Positions 9,752 through 18,883 of a stretch of 64,000 bases of DNA are shown in pieces. The stretch is from an uncultured Shewanella sp. (GTDB lineage Bacteria > Pseudomonadota > Gammaproteobacteria > Enterobacterales > Shewanellaceae), in the NCBI GenBank assembly GCA_947503555.1, contig CANNEE010000010.1:62001-126000 (forward strand). Direction: 5' to 3'. The notes below the pieces were generated by a model. The model saw nothing but the letters and a program-made list of their open reading frames with translations, did no database searches and was not told the origin of the DNA. Every line of letters begins with the position of its first letter. Position 1 is the stretch's first letter. The position numbers and the translations under genes are program-made.

Positions 9752-10687
9752 TTAGTTCCTTAAGCTAGGTTCAGTATTGAGATCGAAGGGGCCATGTTTT
9801 TCTTTGTATTCCATTATAAAGTCGATAAAACGTTGAGCGGCAATGGAAACGAATTTTCTAGAAGGGTAAACCAAATTTAGCTTAGAGACTAGGATAGGTT
9901 CAGGGCCAAATAGTCGTACTAGCTTTTTTGACACCATCTCTTTTTGGCACCACTCGTTGGGTAGAAAGGCGATGCCTTTGCCGCTTATTGCTGCGTGTTT
10001 TGCAACTTCCACATTATTGGTGCATAGGGTACCGGGCACCTTGATATCATGGTTACGATTATCGTCGATAGGAAGATTATTAGCGGCTTCTTCGGTATTG
10101 AAGTAGTAATGAATGCAACTATGGTCGACCAACTCTGTTGGTGAACTCGGGGTTCCTTTTGCTGCTAAATATTGGGGGGATGCAAAATAATACATATGTG
10201 ATTCAGCAATGGGTCTTGAAACCATATCCGGATGCTCAAAGATAATCTCTACCCAAAAGGCCAGATCAAAGTTATTGCCACTAATATCCAAAGGCTCTGA
10301 GCTGGTCATAATATCGACCTTGATATTGGGGTGTAGCTCCATAAACGAGAATATGGCTTCCATCAAAGGGGCATGTTCTAGCATAGGGAGCGGAAAAGTT
10401 TGGATTCGCACTTTGCCCTTGATATCGGCTTGAGTATTGGTGATTTCGGCAACTGCGGTATTGTAGTCGGCAATCAGTTGTTGAGTATTGCTATAAAAAC
10501 TCTCTCCTGCACCGGTAAGGAGTAAGTTTCGATTGTTGCGATGAAATAGTTTAGTGCCTAATTCCTGCTCCATGGCTTTAACTCGCCGGCTTAAGGTGGA
10601 TTTGGGTTGCTGCAGTTGTTCCGCTGTTTCTGTCAGGCTGCCCGCTTGCACTATCTTGTGAAACAGTTTGATATCTTCGGTATTCAC
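9752..10687 (-). CDS. LysR-family transcriptional regulator of the first RND/PagL module
   Basis: Predicted DNA-binding regulator of about 311 residues: N-terminal winged helix-turn-helix (IVQAGSLTETAEQLQQPKSTLSRR) and a periplasmic-binding-like effector domain. A GTG start at 10687 is chosen because the protein then begins VNTEDIKLFHKIV, matching its paralogue in the second module (MNTNDITLFHRIV). An ATG at 10759 would add an unmatched, Ser/Arg-rich 24-residue leader. It is divergent from the fusion-protein gene 426 bp away, the classic arrangement for a LysR regulator acting on its neighbour. Effector unknown. Confidence 0.88.
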   Translation of the reverse strand: MNTEDIKLFHKIVQAGSLTETAEQLQQPKSTLSRRVKAMEQELGTKLFHRNNRNLLLTGAGESFYSNTQQLIADYNTAVAEITNTQADIKGKVRIQTFPLPMLEHAPLMEAIFSFMELHPNIKVDIMTSSEPLDISGNNFDLAFWVEIIFEHPDMVSRPIAESHMYYFASPQYLAAKGTPSSPTELVDHSCIHYYFNTEEAANNLPIDDNRNHDIKVPGTLCTNNVEVAKHAAISGKGIAFLPNEWCQKEMVSKKLVRLFGPEPILVSKLNLVYPSRKFVSIAAQRFIDFIMEYKEKHGPFDLNTEPSLRN

Positions 10688-10818
10688 TGGTTTTGAATCT
10701 CTTCTCGATTGCAAAGGCTGTGAAGAACAAGTCTTTACTCTGCTGCTTGTTACAGTCATAACAGGCCTAATCATCGCCTATTCATATCGGAAGTGACTCT
10801 CTTTTTCCAGCTTATTCT

Positions 10819-10835
10819 GTTGCAAATTATGCAAC
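10819..10835. promoter_or_regulatory. Candidate LysR operator GTTGCA-N5-TGCAAC
   Basis: A perfect 6-bp inverted repeat with a 5-nt spacer that contains a T-N11-A core, the usual LysR recognition format. It sits in the divergent gap between the regulator and the RND operon, about 130 nt upstream of the regulator start. The rest of the 10688-11113 gap is AT-rich with no other gene. Binding is an inference. Confidence 0.45.
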
Positions 10836-11113
10836 ACTCTGTGCTTGGAGTTGCTGTTTTTGTCCTTTTATTCTTCTGCTATCTTCCCGCAATCCAAAGT
10901 TTATTGATGTTTAAATAGCACTATTGAGCGATGAAACCCGAAGTAAAGGTACTTGGTGCGTCTCTCACTCTGTCTGGACTTGGCTATATTGTAATCTTCA
11001 GCCCTGCATTTTTTATCATCCTTGAAGCTATAACCGTTAGGGCAACTCAAACTTTGACATTGTTATTTATCTATTTTTTACAAAGTTAGCTTATGGGCTA
11101 ACGGGGAGTGTTG

Positions 11114-12193
11114 ATGAGATTATCTCTGACATTGATATCAAGCCTAGCTTCTATGGTGATGCTAAGTGCTTGCAGTGACGATAAACCTGTCAAACAGGTA
11201 GAGCAGGTTCGCCCTGTGAAGCTGTTTAATATTGAAAGTGCATCATACGATGATGGGCGTCTGTTTCCCGCGAAAATTAAGGCTCAGGGACAGGCCGATA
11301 TGGCATTTAGACTTGGTGGTGAGCTAGTTAAGTTGCCCGTCTTACAAGGTCAGGAAGTGACAAAGGGGGAGTTGGTTGCCCAGCTTGATGATAGGGATGC
11401 TAAAAATCTATTGTTACTGCGTGAAGCTGATTATGAACTAGCGCAAGCGGATTTTGCCCGTAAACAGCAGCTTTTGGAACAAAAGTTGATTTCTCAGGCG
11501 CTTTACGATGACGCCAAAGCTAAGCTAAAAGTGGCGCGGGCAAGTTTAGCGACGGCAAAAGATCAACTCAGTTATACCAAATTGCTCGCCCCTTTTGACG
11601 GTGTGGTCGCTAAACGACTCGTTGATAACTATCAAACTGTGCAGCCGACTCAAATCATTTTAAGCTTGCAGCGTAATGATAGCCTTGATGTCATTATTCA
11701 AGTGCCAGAAGCCTTGGTACTGCAAACCGATAAAAAAGAAGTGACTGAGCAGCTTGCGGCATCGGTGCGCTTTGCTATTGATGACAATAAGTTCTATCCC
11801 GTTTCCTTTAAAGAGTTTTCGACTCAAGTTAATGCCAATACGCAATCCTATGAAGCCACATTTAGCCTAGCGCAGCCAAAGGATATTGAAGTCCTACCCG
11901 GGATGAGTGCCGAGCTCAAATTGATCCATAAGGAAGAGCAAGGTTTAGGAATCGCGATAATTCCTATGGCGGCGGTCAGTATGGATGATGCGTCCGGCTT
12001 GAGTCGAGTCTGGTTATATGATGATAAAACCCAGCTTGTAAGCTCTCGTGTGGTTGAGCTTGGACAGCTAAGAAGCGATGGTATAGAAGTGATTTCTGGC
12101 CTGTCGCGCAATGATGTCATTGTTGCTGCGGGGGTTATTCACCTAAAGGAAGGGATGAAGGTTAAACCGCTAGTATGGCAGCGGGGTCTGTAA
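11114..12193 (+). CDS. RND efflux periplasmic adaptor (membrane-fusion lipoprotein), module 1
   Basis: Adaptor that would link the inner-membrane pump to an outer-membrane channel. It is a 359-residue lipoprotein (signal ending MLSAC, lipobox cysteine near residue 20). The family order is visible: barrel-sandwich half-motif GGELVKLPVLQGQEVTKGEL, helical hairpin around residues 100-145, then the second lipoyl half (SYTKLLAPFDGVVAKRLVDN) and the beta-barrel domain. ATG at 11114 is preceded by GGGGAG at 5 nt. The pump gene starts 3 nt after its stop. No outer-membrane factor gene is in the window, so a TolC-like partner must be elsewhere. Confidence 0.92.
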   Translation: MRLSLTLISSLASMVMLSACSDDKPVKQVEQVRPVKLFNIESASYDDGRLFPAKIKAQGQADMAFRLGGELVKLPVLQGQEVTKGELVAQLDDRDAKNLLLLREADYELAQADFARKQQLLEQKLISQALYDDAKAKLKVARASLATAKDQLSYTKLLAPFDGVVAKRLVDNYQTVQPTQIILSLQRNDSLDVIIQVPEALVLQTDKKEVTEQLAASVRFAIDDNKFYPVSFKEFSTQVNANTQSYEATFSLAQPKDIEVLPGMSAELKLIHKEEQGLGIAIIPMAAVSMDDASGLSRVWLYDDKTQLVSSRVVELGQLRSDGIEVISGLSRNDVIVAAGVIHLKEGMKVKPLVWQRGL

Positions 12194-12196
12194 GCC

Positions 12197-15100
12197 ATGA
12201 ACATAGCGCAATACTCAATCGAGAACAAAGTCATTAGTTGGATGTTTGCTCTGCTACTTCTGATAGGTGGCGCAGTGGCATTCCTTGGCTTGGGTCAGTT
12301 AGAAATGCCCGAATTTACCATTAAGAACGCTTTGGTGGTAACGGCATATCCAGGCGCTTCAACAGAACAAGTTGAAGAGGAAGTCACCTTAGTTATCGAA
12401 GAGGCGATTCAGCAGCTTGATGCTGTTAAGCACATCACCTCTGTTAATACTGCGGGACTGTCGCAAATTGAGATCATTATTAAAGAAGAGTACAGCAAAG
12501 AAACCTTACCGCAGATTTGGGATGAGCTTAGGCGTAAAGTTAACGACAGTGTCGCATCACTGCCTTCGGGTGTTATGCCACCTATGGTTTATGACGATTT
12601 TGGCGATGTTTTTGGTGTGCTGTTCAATGTGACTGGCGAAGGTTATAGCTACCGTGAGCTACAGAACTATGCCGACTACCTCAGACGTGAACTTGTGTTA
12701 GTGCCTGGGGTTAAGAAAATCTCGGTTGTAGGACAGGTGCCAGAACAGCTGGTGGTTGAAATTTCATCTCAGAAAATGGCAGCCATGGGCGTTGACCAGC
12801 GTTACTTATATAACCTGATTAATAAACAAAATGTGGTGTCAAATTCTGGCCGAGCTTTAGTGGATGGTCATCGTATTCGTATTGCTCCAACTGGTGAGTT
12901 TCAAAACGTTAAGCAGCTGGAAAACTTGATGATAAGCACTCCTGGTAGCACGAATTTAGTGAGACTTGGGGATGTGGCTAAGGTTTACAAAACCCTTAGT
13001 GACGAGCCCAGTACCCTTTACCATGATACGGGTAAAGAGGCGCTTTCCTTTGGGATCTCCTTTGGTAAAGGCGTCAATGTGGTCGACGTAGGCACTGAGC
13101 TAAATCAACGCCTTGAACTACTTGCTGCGACAAGCCCTTTGGGGATTGAGATCTCAACTGTCTATAACCAAGCCGACCGCGTCGATGACACAGTGATGGG
13201 CTTTATCATTAATCTTGTCGAGTCCGTAGCCATCGTCGTGATTGTTTTGCTGGTGTTTATGGGCGTACGTTCGGGCTTATTAATGGGCTTGGTATTGGTG
13301 CTGACCATATTTGGCACTTTCATCGTCATGAATATGTTGGGATTCCAGCTACAACTGGTTTCACTTGGTGCGCTGATTATTGCTCTGGGTATGTTGGTGG
13401 ATAATGCCATTGTCGTGACCGAAGGAATATTGATAGGTATTGCACGTGGCCAAACCCGTTTACAGGCGGCAAAGAGTATTGTTAGTCAAGCTCAGTGGCC
13501 ACTACTTGGTGCGACCATTATTGCTATTATTGCTTTTGCGCCTATTGGGTTATCAAAAAACGATACTGGTGAGTTTTGTCAGAGCCTGTTTTGGGTGTTG
13601 CTCATCTCATTGTCAATTAGCTGGATTACTGCTGTGACCCTGACTCCCTTTTTCTGCCATCTGTTTTTTAAAGATGGAGTTAAAGCTGAAGGTGAACAGG
13701 CAAAGGTCGATCCCTATAAGGGGGTAGTATTTGTTTTCTATAAGGGTTTACTGACGTTAGCGTTAAGGTACAGAGCAGCAACAGTGTCTGTCGTGTTAGC
13801 GGCGTTTGCAGCTTCGGTTATTGGCTTTGGTCAGGTGAAAAACGTGTTTTTCCCACCATCGAACACACCTATCTTCTTTGTCGATGTGTGGCTTCCCGAA
13901 GGCAGTGATGTGTTAGAAACACAATCCTTGGTCAATAAAATCGAGTCTCGTTTGTTGGAAGAAAACAAGGCCAATCACCTTAATATAGTGAAACTCTCAT
14001 CGGTAATAGGTCAAGGTGCTCAGCGCTTCACGCTCACTTATGTGCCGGAAAGAGTTTATGCCTCCTATGCTCAGCTTATTATTGAGATGAAAGACTTAGC
14101 ATCTCTTAATAGTTACATTGGCACCTTGGATAGTTATCTGAATCAAGAGTTTCCTGAAGCTGAATATCGTGTGAAAAAGCTTGAGGTTGGGCCATCTCCT
14201 GCAGCTAAGATTGAAGCGCGTTTTTATGGCAGTGATCCTAAGGTATTACGTCAATTGGCCAATCAAGCCGAGGAGATTATCGCCGCCGAACCAAGCACTG
14301 CCAATATTCGTCATAGCTGGCGAAACGCCACCACTGTGATGCGCCCTAATATCTCTATTGCAAAAGCAAGAGAAGCCGGGGTGACCAAACAAGATATCGA
14401 TAATGCGTTGTTGACTAACTTCAATGGCTTACAGGTAGGTGTCTACCGTGATACCAGTCACCTGCTGCCAATTATCGCTCGCGCGCCAGAGAAGGAGCGT
14501 TTAGATATTGAAAGTATTGATAATGTCCAAGTTTGGAGTAGCGAGCGCAGTGGTTTTATTCCGTTAGCTCAATTGACTGACGGCGTTAAAACCCATTGGG
14601 AGAACCCGATTATTATGCGCCGTGATCGTAAGCGTATGATCTCTGTCTATGCCGATCCTGTGATTGATGGCGATGAAACTGCCGATTCAGTATTTCAAAA
14701 ATTCAGAAGCAAGATAGAGGCAATCCAATTACCTCAAGGATATGAGCTTGAGTGGGGTGGTGAGTATGAAAGCTCATCGGATGCTGAAGCTGCGGTATTT
14801 GGCTCGATTCCCTTAGGCTATTTGGTGATGTTTATGATCACAGTGGCGCTATTTAACTCTGTTCGCCAACCTCTGGTCATCTGGCTAACAGTACCACTTG
14901 CTTTGATTGGTATGGTGGCAGGTCTATTGATATTTGATGCGCCTTTTAGCTTTATGGCCATGTTAGGGCTACTGAGCTTAAGTGGCATGGTGATTAAGAA
15001 CGGCATTGTATTGGTGGATCAGATAAACATTGAGTTGAAAACGGACAAATCTGCTTATCAAGCGGTGTTTGACTCAGCAGTGAGCAGAGTGCGCCCTGTG

Positions 15101-15271
15101 CTTATGGCGGCAATTACCACCATGTTAGGTATGTTGCCACTAGTGACAGATGTCTTTTTTCAGTCGATGGCGATAACCATTATCTTCGGCTTGGGTCTTG
15201 CGTCTGTGTTTACACTCATTCTATTGCCTGTGCTTTACACCTTAGTGTTTGGTATTCGTTATCCCAACTAG
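12197..15271 (+). CDS. RND efflux transporter permease, module 1
   Basis: Proton-driven inner-membrane exporter of 1024 residues in the AcrB-like family, with the usual 12 membrane helices and two large periplasmic loops. The N-terminus (NKVISWMFALLLLIGGAVAF) is the first helix. In helix 4 the proton-relay position reads LVDNAIVV, so only one of the two classical Asp residues is present; helix 10 has the conserved Lys-Asn (MVIKNGIVLVDQ). The adaptor gene is 3 nt upstream. The second pump at 21802 is a close paralogue throughout. Substrate unknown; length is that of drug/solvent exporters. Confidence 0.93.
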   Translation: MNIAQYSIENKVISWMFALLLLIGGAVAFLGLGQLEMPEFTIKNALVVTAYPGASTEQVEEEVTLVIEEAIQQLDAVKHITSVNTAGLSQIEIIIKEEYSKETLPQIWDELRRKVNDSVASLPSGVMPPMVYDDFGDVFGVLFNVTGEGYSYRELQNYADYLRRELVLVPGVKKISVVGQVPEQLVVEISSQKMAAMGVDQRYLYNLINKQNVVSNSGRALVDGHRIRIAPTGEFQNVKQLENLMISTPGSTNLVRLGDVAKVYKTLSDEPSTLYHDTGKEALSFGISFGKGVNVVDVGTELNQRLELLAATSPLGIEISTVYNQADRVDDTVMGFIINLVESVAIVVIVLLVFMGVRSGLLMGLVLVLTIFGTFIVMNMLGFQLQLVSLGALIIALGMLVDNAIVVTEGILIGIARGQTRLQAAKSIVSQAQWPLLGATIIAIIAFAPIGLSKNDTGEFCQSLFWVLLISLSISWITAVTLTPFFCHLFFKDGVKAEGEQAKVDPYKGVVFVFYKGLLTLALRYRAATVSVVLAAFAASVIGFGQVKNVFFPPSNTPIFFVDVWLPEGSDVLETQSLVNKIESRLLEENKANHLNIVKLSSVIGQGAQRFTLTYVPERVYASYAQLIIEMKDLASLNSYIGTLDSYLNQEFPEAEYRVKKLEVGPSPAAKIEARFYGSDPKVLRQLANQAEEIIAAEPSTANIRHSWRNATTVMRPNISIAKAREAGVTKQDIDNALLTNFNGLQVGVYRDTSHLLPIIARAPEKERLDIESIDNVQVWSSERSGFIPLAQLTDGVKTHWENPIIMRRDRKRMISVYADPVIDGDETADSVFQKFRSKIEAIQLPQGYELEWGGEYESSSDAEAAVFGSIPLGYLVMFMITVALFNSVRQPLVIWLTVPLALIGMVAGLLIFDAPFSFMAMLGLLSLSGMVIKNGIVLVDQINIELKTDKSAYQAVFDSAVSRVRPVLMAAITTMLGMLPLVTDVFFQSMAITIIFGLGLASVFTLILLPVLYTLVFGIRYPN

Positions 15272-15314
15272 TTAGAGGCGCCTCCTCTATAAGGAGATGG
15301 AGGCAATTTACTCT

Positions 15315-15370
15315 GTATACATTCTTTTTGGGATGTATATAATGCGTTAAACATTCCTTCCGGGATGTAT
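15315..15370. repeat. Two consecutive small palindromes in the RND1-PagL1 gap
   Basis: Two similar hairpins follow each other: GTATACATTC-TTTTT-GGGATGTATA at about 15315-15338 and AACATTCC-TTCC-GGGATGTAT at 15350-15370. Each has arms ACATTC/GGATGT separated by a short pyrimidine loop. They may be a tandem structured RNA element or recognition sites between the pump gene and the deacylase gene. A further GC-rich hairpin (CCTCCT / AGGAG..GGAGG) lies just after the pump stop at 15280-15303. Confidence 0.55.
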
Positions 15371-15373
15371 CTG

Positions 15374-15422
15374 CTCGCTTCCCGGCGTAGCCGATCTGAG
15401 ATAGTGACTGTTGATGATCGGC
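15374..15422. repeat. REP-like element copy 1
   Basis: A GC-rich block (core GCTTCCCGGCGT at 15377-15388) runs into GCCGATC (15390-15396), which can pair with GATCGGC (15416-15422). The same block and arm recur at 25598-25664 beside the second deacylase gene, with a different loop. This looks like a palindromic intergenic repeat family. Confidence 0.6.
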
Positions 15423-15525
15423 AATTATTTAGAAGATTAAGCCACTAAACCTTATTTCATCATTGGCCTAGTTTGGTCGAGGCAGTTTGTGCACAGGGAT
15501 GTGCCGTTTTTTATGGAATAGCGTG

Positions 15526-16017
15526 ATGATAAAAAACTTAATAGCGATGATGGGAATGATCGCCTTGGTAAATATGGCATTCTCTGTAGCTGTTGAGGCT
15601 AAGGATAAGCCGTCAATAACGTTAGGCGTTTCCTATTGGGGGATTTTAGATTCAGAGAAGGTCAGCTCATTTGTTGCTGGTTATGAATTTCAAGCGCTAG
15701 AGCCTCTCTATGGCATTAAACCCAATTTCACTTTTATGTTAGGTGAGCATAATATTCAATATTTTGCCTTGGGTGGGACCAAATATTTTCCCCTATCCGA
15801 TACGCTGGCATTGGGTATTGGTTTTAGTGCCGGATATTTAAATAAGTCTGCCGATCTAGGCAGTGACCTAGAGTTTTATTCCCGTGGTATTTTACGCTAT
15901 TCAATATCTCAACAGCAGAAATTGAGGTTGGAGTTTGGCCATATTTCTAATGCTGGTATTAGTCATACCAATCCCGGCTCCGAGAATTTAGTGCTAGCCT
16001 ATGAATATCAGTTCTAG
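15526..16017 (+). CDS. pagL: PagL-like lipid A 3-O-deacylase, module 1
   Basis: Predicted outer-membrane beta-barrel enzyme that removes the 3-O-linked acyl chain from lipid A. About 163 residues with a signal peptide (IAMMGMIALVNMAFSVAVEA). The C-terminal motif HISNAGISHTNPGSE carries the PagL catalytic triad with exact spacing: His, Ser at +2 and Glu at +14. The protein ends in an aromatic residue (YEYQF), as barrel proteins do. The ATG at 15526 puts the signal peptide at the N-terminus; earlier in-frame starts (15499, 15523) are possible and no strong ribosome site decides. Family length is about 150-180. It follows the pump by about 250 bp of repeat-rich DNA. Confidence 0.85.
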   Translation: MIKNLIAMMGMIALVNMAFSVAVEAKDKPSITLGVSYWGILDSEKVSSFVAGYEFQALEPLYGIKPNFTFMLGEHNIQYFALGGTKYFPLSDTLALGIGFSAGYLNKSADLGSDLEFYSRGILRYSISQQQKLRLEFGHISNAGISHTNPGSENLVLAYEYQF

Positions 16018-16107
16018 TTATGATTGATAGACTGATAATGGCAATTGAGACTAGCGGCAATAGCTTCTTACATTGCTAGAATGAATAAATAAAAAGAGTA
16101 TTGAGCT

Positions 16108-17220
16108 ATTAGCGCGCAAGAGATCCAATGCCACGAATGTGCCATTACAGTTTTTATACCTAAACTTGCCCATAATCAAAAGGCGAGTTGTCCTCAATGT
16201 GGCTTAATGTTGAGTAAGTACAGCCATTACTCTTTGGATCTCATGATTGCCTCAGCCATTGCCGGCATCGTTTTTCTTATTTTTAGTCTGCCTTTTGAGT
16301 TTCTCTCTTTTAGTGCCCAAGGCCGGTTTCAACAGATGACTCTGCTTGTCAGTGTCCAGCAGTTATTTGCCAATGGCTATGTTATTCTTGCGATTATTCA
16401 AACCTTGGCCATCTTCTTTATACCTTTAGCTATCTTATTGTTAGTACTTTATTTAGTTACGCCACTTCGTTTTGGTTATCGGCCGCCAAAGGGCGCAGAG
16501 TTTTGTCTAAATTTAATGAATAAGCTGATTCCATGGAGTATGGCCGAGATATTTTTGGTAGGAACCTTGGTGAGCTTAATTAAGATTGCCTCCATGGCTG
16601 ATGTTGGCTTAGGTAAGTCCTTTGTCGCCTATGTGGGATTTACTATCTGTTTGGTACTGACTATTAGCTATGCCGATGAACATCAGCTAAAGCAGATGCT
16701 TAATATTAATCCTAGCCATCAATATCCTCATCCAAAAAGTGTGCAACATACTTGGGCGTTAATAGTGACGGCTTGTATCTGTTATATACCAGCGAGTGTG
16801 TTGCCGATAATGACAACACGATTATTGGGTCAAGATGATCCCGCCACGATTATGGGTGGTGTGGTGTTGTTATGGCATCACGGATCTTATTTTATTGCTG
16901 GGGTGATATTTGTTGCTAGCGTATTAATTCCGATATTAAAGATATTGGCCTTGGTCTTTTTAAATTTAAGCGTGCAGCGACAAGGAAAGCTGTTTAAGCG
17001 ACAACGAACTTTGTTATATCGAGTGACAGAGTTTATTGGGCGTTGGTCCATGATAGATGTGTTTGTGGTGGCGGTATTAGTGAGCTTAGTGCAATTAGGT
17101 AATACCATGACCATTTTACCAGGCCCAGCAGCGATAGCCTTTTCAGGCGTAGTGATATTGACCATGTTGGCGGCCAATACATTTGATTCGACTCGAATTT
17201 GGAATAAAGAAGAAAATTGA
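16108..17220 (+). CDS. pqiA: PqiA, inner-membrane subunit of the Pqi lipid-transport system, apparent AUU start
   Basis: Integral membrane partner of the MCE protein PqiB. The homologous reading starts with a zinc ribbon (CHEC ... CPQC, codons 16129-16200) that lies upstream of the first ATG at 16207, so that ATG cannot be the true start. An in-frame TGA at 16102-16104 limits the start to 16105-16128, where there is no ATG, GTG or TTG. ATT at 16108 gives I/M-SAQEIQCHEC, a natural PqiA N-terminus, with AAAGAG 9 nt upstream. Eight hydrophobic helices in two halves follow; the second zinc ribbon seen in some homologues is absent (the second half opens SHQYPHPKSVQHTWAL). The pqiB start is 1 nt after the stop. 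Confidence 0.85.
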   Translation: MSAQEIQCHECAITVFIPKLAHNQKASCPQCGLMLSKYSHYSLDLMIASAIAGIVFLIFSLPFEFLSFSAQGRFQQMTLLVSVQQLFANGYVILAIIQTLAIFFIPLAILLLVLYLVTPLRFGYRPPKGAEFCLNLMNKLIPWSMAEIFLVGTLVSLIKIASMADVGLGKSFVAYVGFTICLVLTISYADEHQLKQMLNINPSHQYPHPKSVQHTWALIVTACICYIPASVLPIMTTRLLGQDDPATIMGGVVLLWHHGSYFIAGVIFVASVLIPILKILALVFLNLSVQRQGKLFKRQRTLLYRVTEFIGRWSMIDVFVVAVLVSLVQLGNTMTILPGPAAIAFSGVVILTMLAANTFDSTRIWNKEEN

Positions 17221-17221
17221 T

Positions 17222-18883
17222 ATGACAGAGCTCCTAGAGGCCGAAGTGGCCCAAGTATCATCAAAACGCGCACTTTCCTTTATCTGGTTTATTCCCGTGT
17301 TGGCCTTGGTCATAGGTTTATGGATGGTGTATCACCATTATCAAAGCCAAGGGCCATTAATCCAGTTACAGCTAACGTCGGCTACAGGTATTGAGAAAGG
17401 CAAGACCAAGGTAAAAGTGCGCGAAGTCGATGTGGGGCTTGTGGTCGATGTGAGTTTGCATGCAGATTCCAACGGTGTGAATGTGTCGATTCAAATGGAT
17501 AAGCAGGCTGAAGAACTGCTTAAACAAGATAGTCAGTTTTGGGTGGTCACTCCTAAGGTGACTGCCGATGGTATTTCTGGTTTAGGAACTTTACTCTCTG
17601 GTGCATATATCGAGATGGCTCCGGGTGTTGCTGATGAGTTGGCGGAAGAGTTTATTGGCCTTAACGACGCGCCAATCACGCCAAAAGGCACGCCAGGCCT
17701 AAGGTTAGTGTTAAACAGTGACAAGGAGTTTGCCTACAGCGCAGGTGACCCTATCATTTATAAAGGGCTTAAGGTGGGCAAAATTGAAGAGGTGAGCTTC
17801 GATTTTGATCAGCGTATTGTCTATTACAAAGCTTTTATCAAGGCGCCATATCATCAGTTAGTGACTGAAAATACCCTGTTTTGGAATGCCAGCGGTATTA
17901 AATTAGAGCTATCGACCGAGGGCATTACCGTTTCCAGTGCCAGCTTAGAAACCCTTATCACTAATGGCGTGACCTTTGGCTTAGCCGAAGGTGAGCTGGC
18001 AGGGGAAGCAGTCACTAACGAGGCGGAGTTTGATATTCACCCAAGCTATAAAGAAGCCATTACACCAAGCTTTGATTATAAGGTTGAATACCTAGTGTTA
18101 GTGTCGGATACCGTTAGAGGTTTAACCATAGGTGCACCTGTTGAATACCGTGGTATCAAAGTGGGGCGAGTTGCGAAAGTGAACTTTTTGGGGCTCGAAC
18201 AGGATACTACTTTAACCAAAGATTATCGTATTCCCGTGTTGATTGAGCTTATTCCCGGACTGGTTGGTTTACCTGACAATGAAACGGGTCAAGCTATGAT
18301 CGCATCGCAAAATGGCCAATGGATTAAGCAGGGATTAAAGGCTAAGTTGCAGGTGGGTAACTTGCTTACGGGTAAGCTCTTTGTCGACTTACAGCACTAT
18401 CCTGACCAGCCAATCGATAAGGTTGAAACCCGCTATGGCTATACCATCATACCGTCGACCTTAGATGATTTTAAAAATATCACCCTTAAAGCCAGTGACT
18501 TCTTGGATAAGCTTAATCAATTACCTTTGGATCAGCTCGCCGAAGATGTTTTGGTATTAATTGATGACTTTAAGGCGGCAGCCAAAACCGTAGAATCTGC
18601 CGGCGATGGGGTTGATGAACTGCTCTCTGAAGTGCAAAAGCAGGAAGTGATGCATCAGCTCAATGCTGCCCTTGCCAGTATTGCCGCATTAGCCGAAAGC
18701 TATAGCCAAGGTTCGGCGCCCCACGGTGAAATATCCGATGCCTTTATGAATTTAAATGAGCGTTTGCAGGAGCTTGAGCCTATCTTGCTTCAGCTAGATC
18801 AAAAGCCTAATAGTCTGATTTTTAGTGGAGATGAGCAAAGTAATCGTCAGCCACAAGCGGCGAAACCAAGGAGAGAAAAATGA
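17222..18883 (+). CDS. pqiB: PqiB, MCE-domain intermembrane transport protein
   Basis: Periplasm-spanning MCE protein of 553 residues forming the lipid tunnel of the Pqi system. One N-terminal membrane anchor (FIWFIPVLALVIGLWMVYH) is followed by three MCE domains, starting near PLIQLQLTSATGIEKGKTKV, GLRLVLNSDKEFAYSAGDPI and YLVLVSDTVRGLTIGAPVEY. A C-terminal helical needle region (DDFKNITLKASDFLDKLNQL onward) completes the family layout. The ATG at 17222 directly follows the pqiA stop and is preceded by a purine-rich AAAGAAGAAAA. It overlaps pqiC by 4 nt (ATGA). Confidence 0.94.
   Translation: MTELLEAEVAQVSSKRALSFIWFIPVLALVIGLWMVYHHYQSQGPLIQLQLTSATGIEKGKTKVKVREVDVGLVVDVSLHADSNGVNVSIQMDKQAEELLKQDSQFWVVTPKVTADGISGLGTLLSGAYIEMAPGVADELAEEFIGLNDAPITPKGTPGLRLVLNSDKEFAYSAGDPIIYKGLKVGKIEEVSFDFDQRIVYYKAFIKAPYHQLVTENTLFWNASGIKLELSTEGITVSSASLETLITNGVTFGLAEGELAGEAVTNEAEFDIHPSYKEAITPSFDYKVEYLVLVSDTVRGLTIGAPVEYRGIKVGRVAKVNFLGLEQDTTLTKDYRIPVLIELIPGLVGLPDNETGQAMIASQNGQWIKQGLKAKLQVGNLLTGKLFVDLQHYPDQPIDKVETRYGYTIIPSTLDDFKNITLKASDFLDKLNQLPLDQLAEDVLVLIDDFKAAAKTVESAGDGVDELLSEVQKQEVMHQLNAALASIAALAESYSQGSAPHGEISDAFMNLNERLQELEPILLQLDQKPNSLIFSGDEQSNRQPQAAKPRREK

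Noticed and set aside
16207-17220. pqiA starting at the first ATG (16207).
   Set aside because: This start would cut off the N-terminal zinc ribbon encoded at 16129-16200, which is conserved in PqiA.
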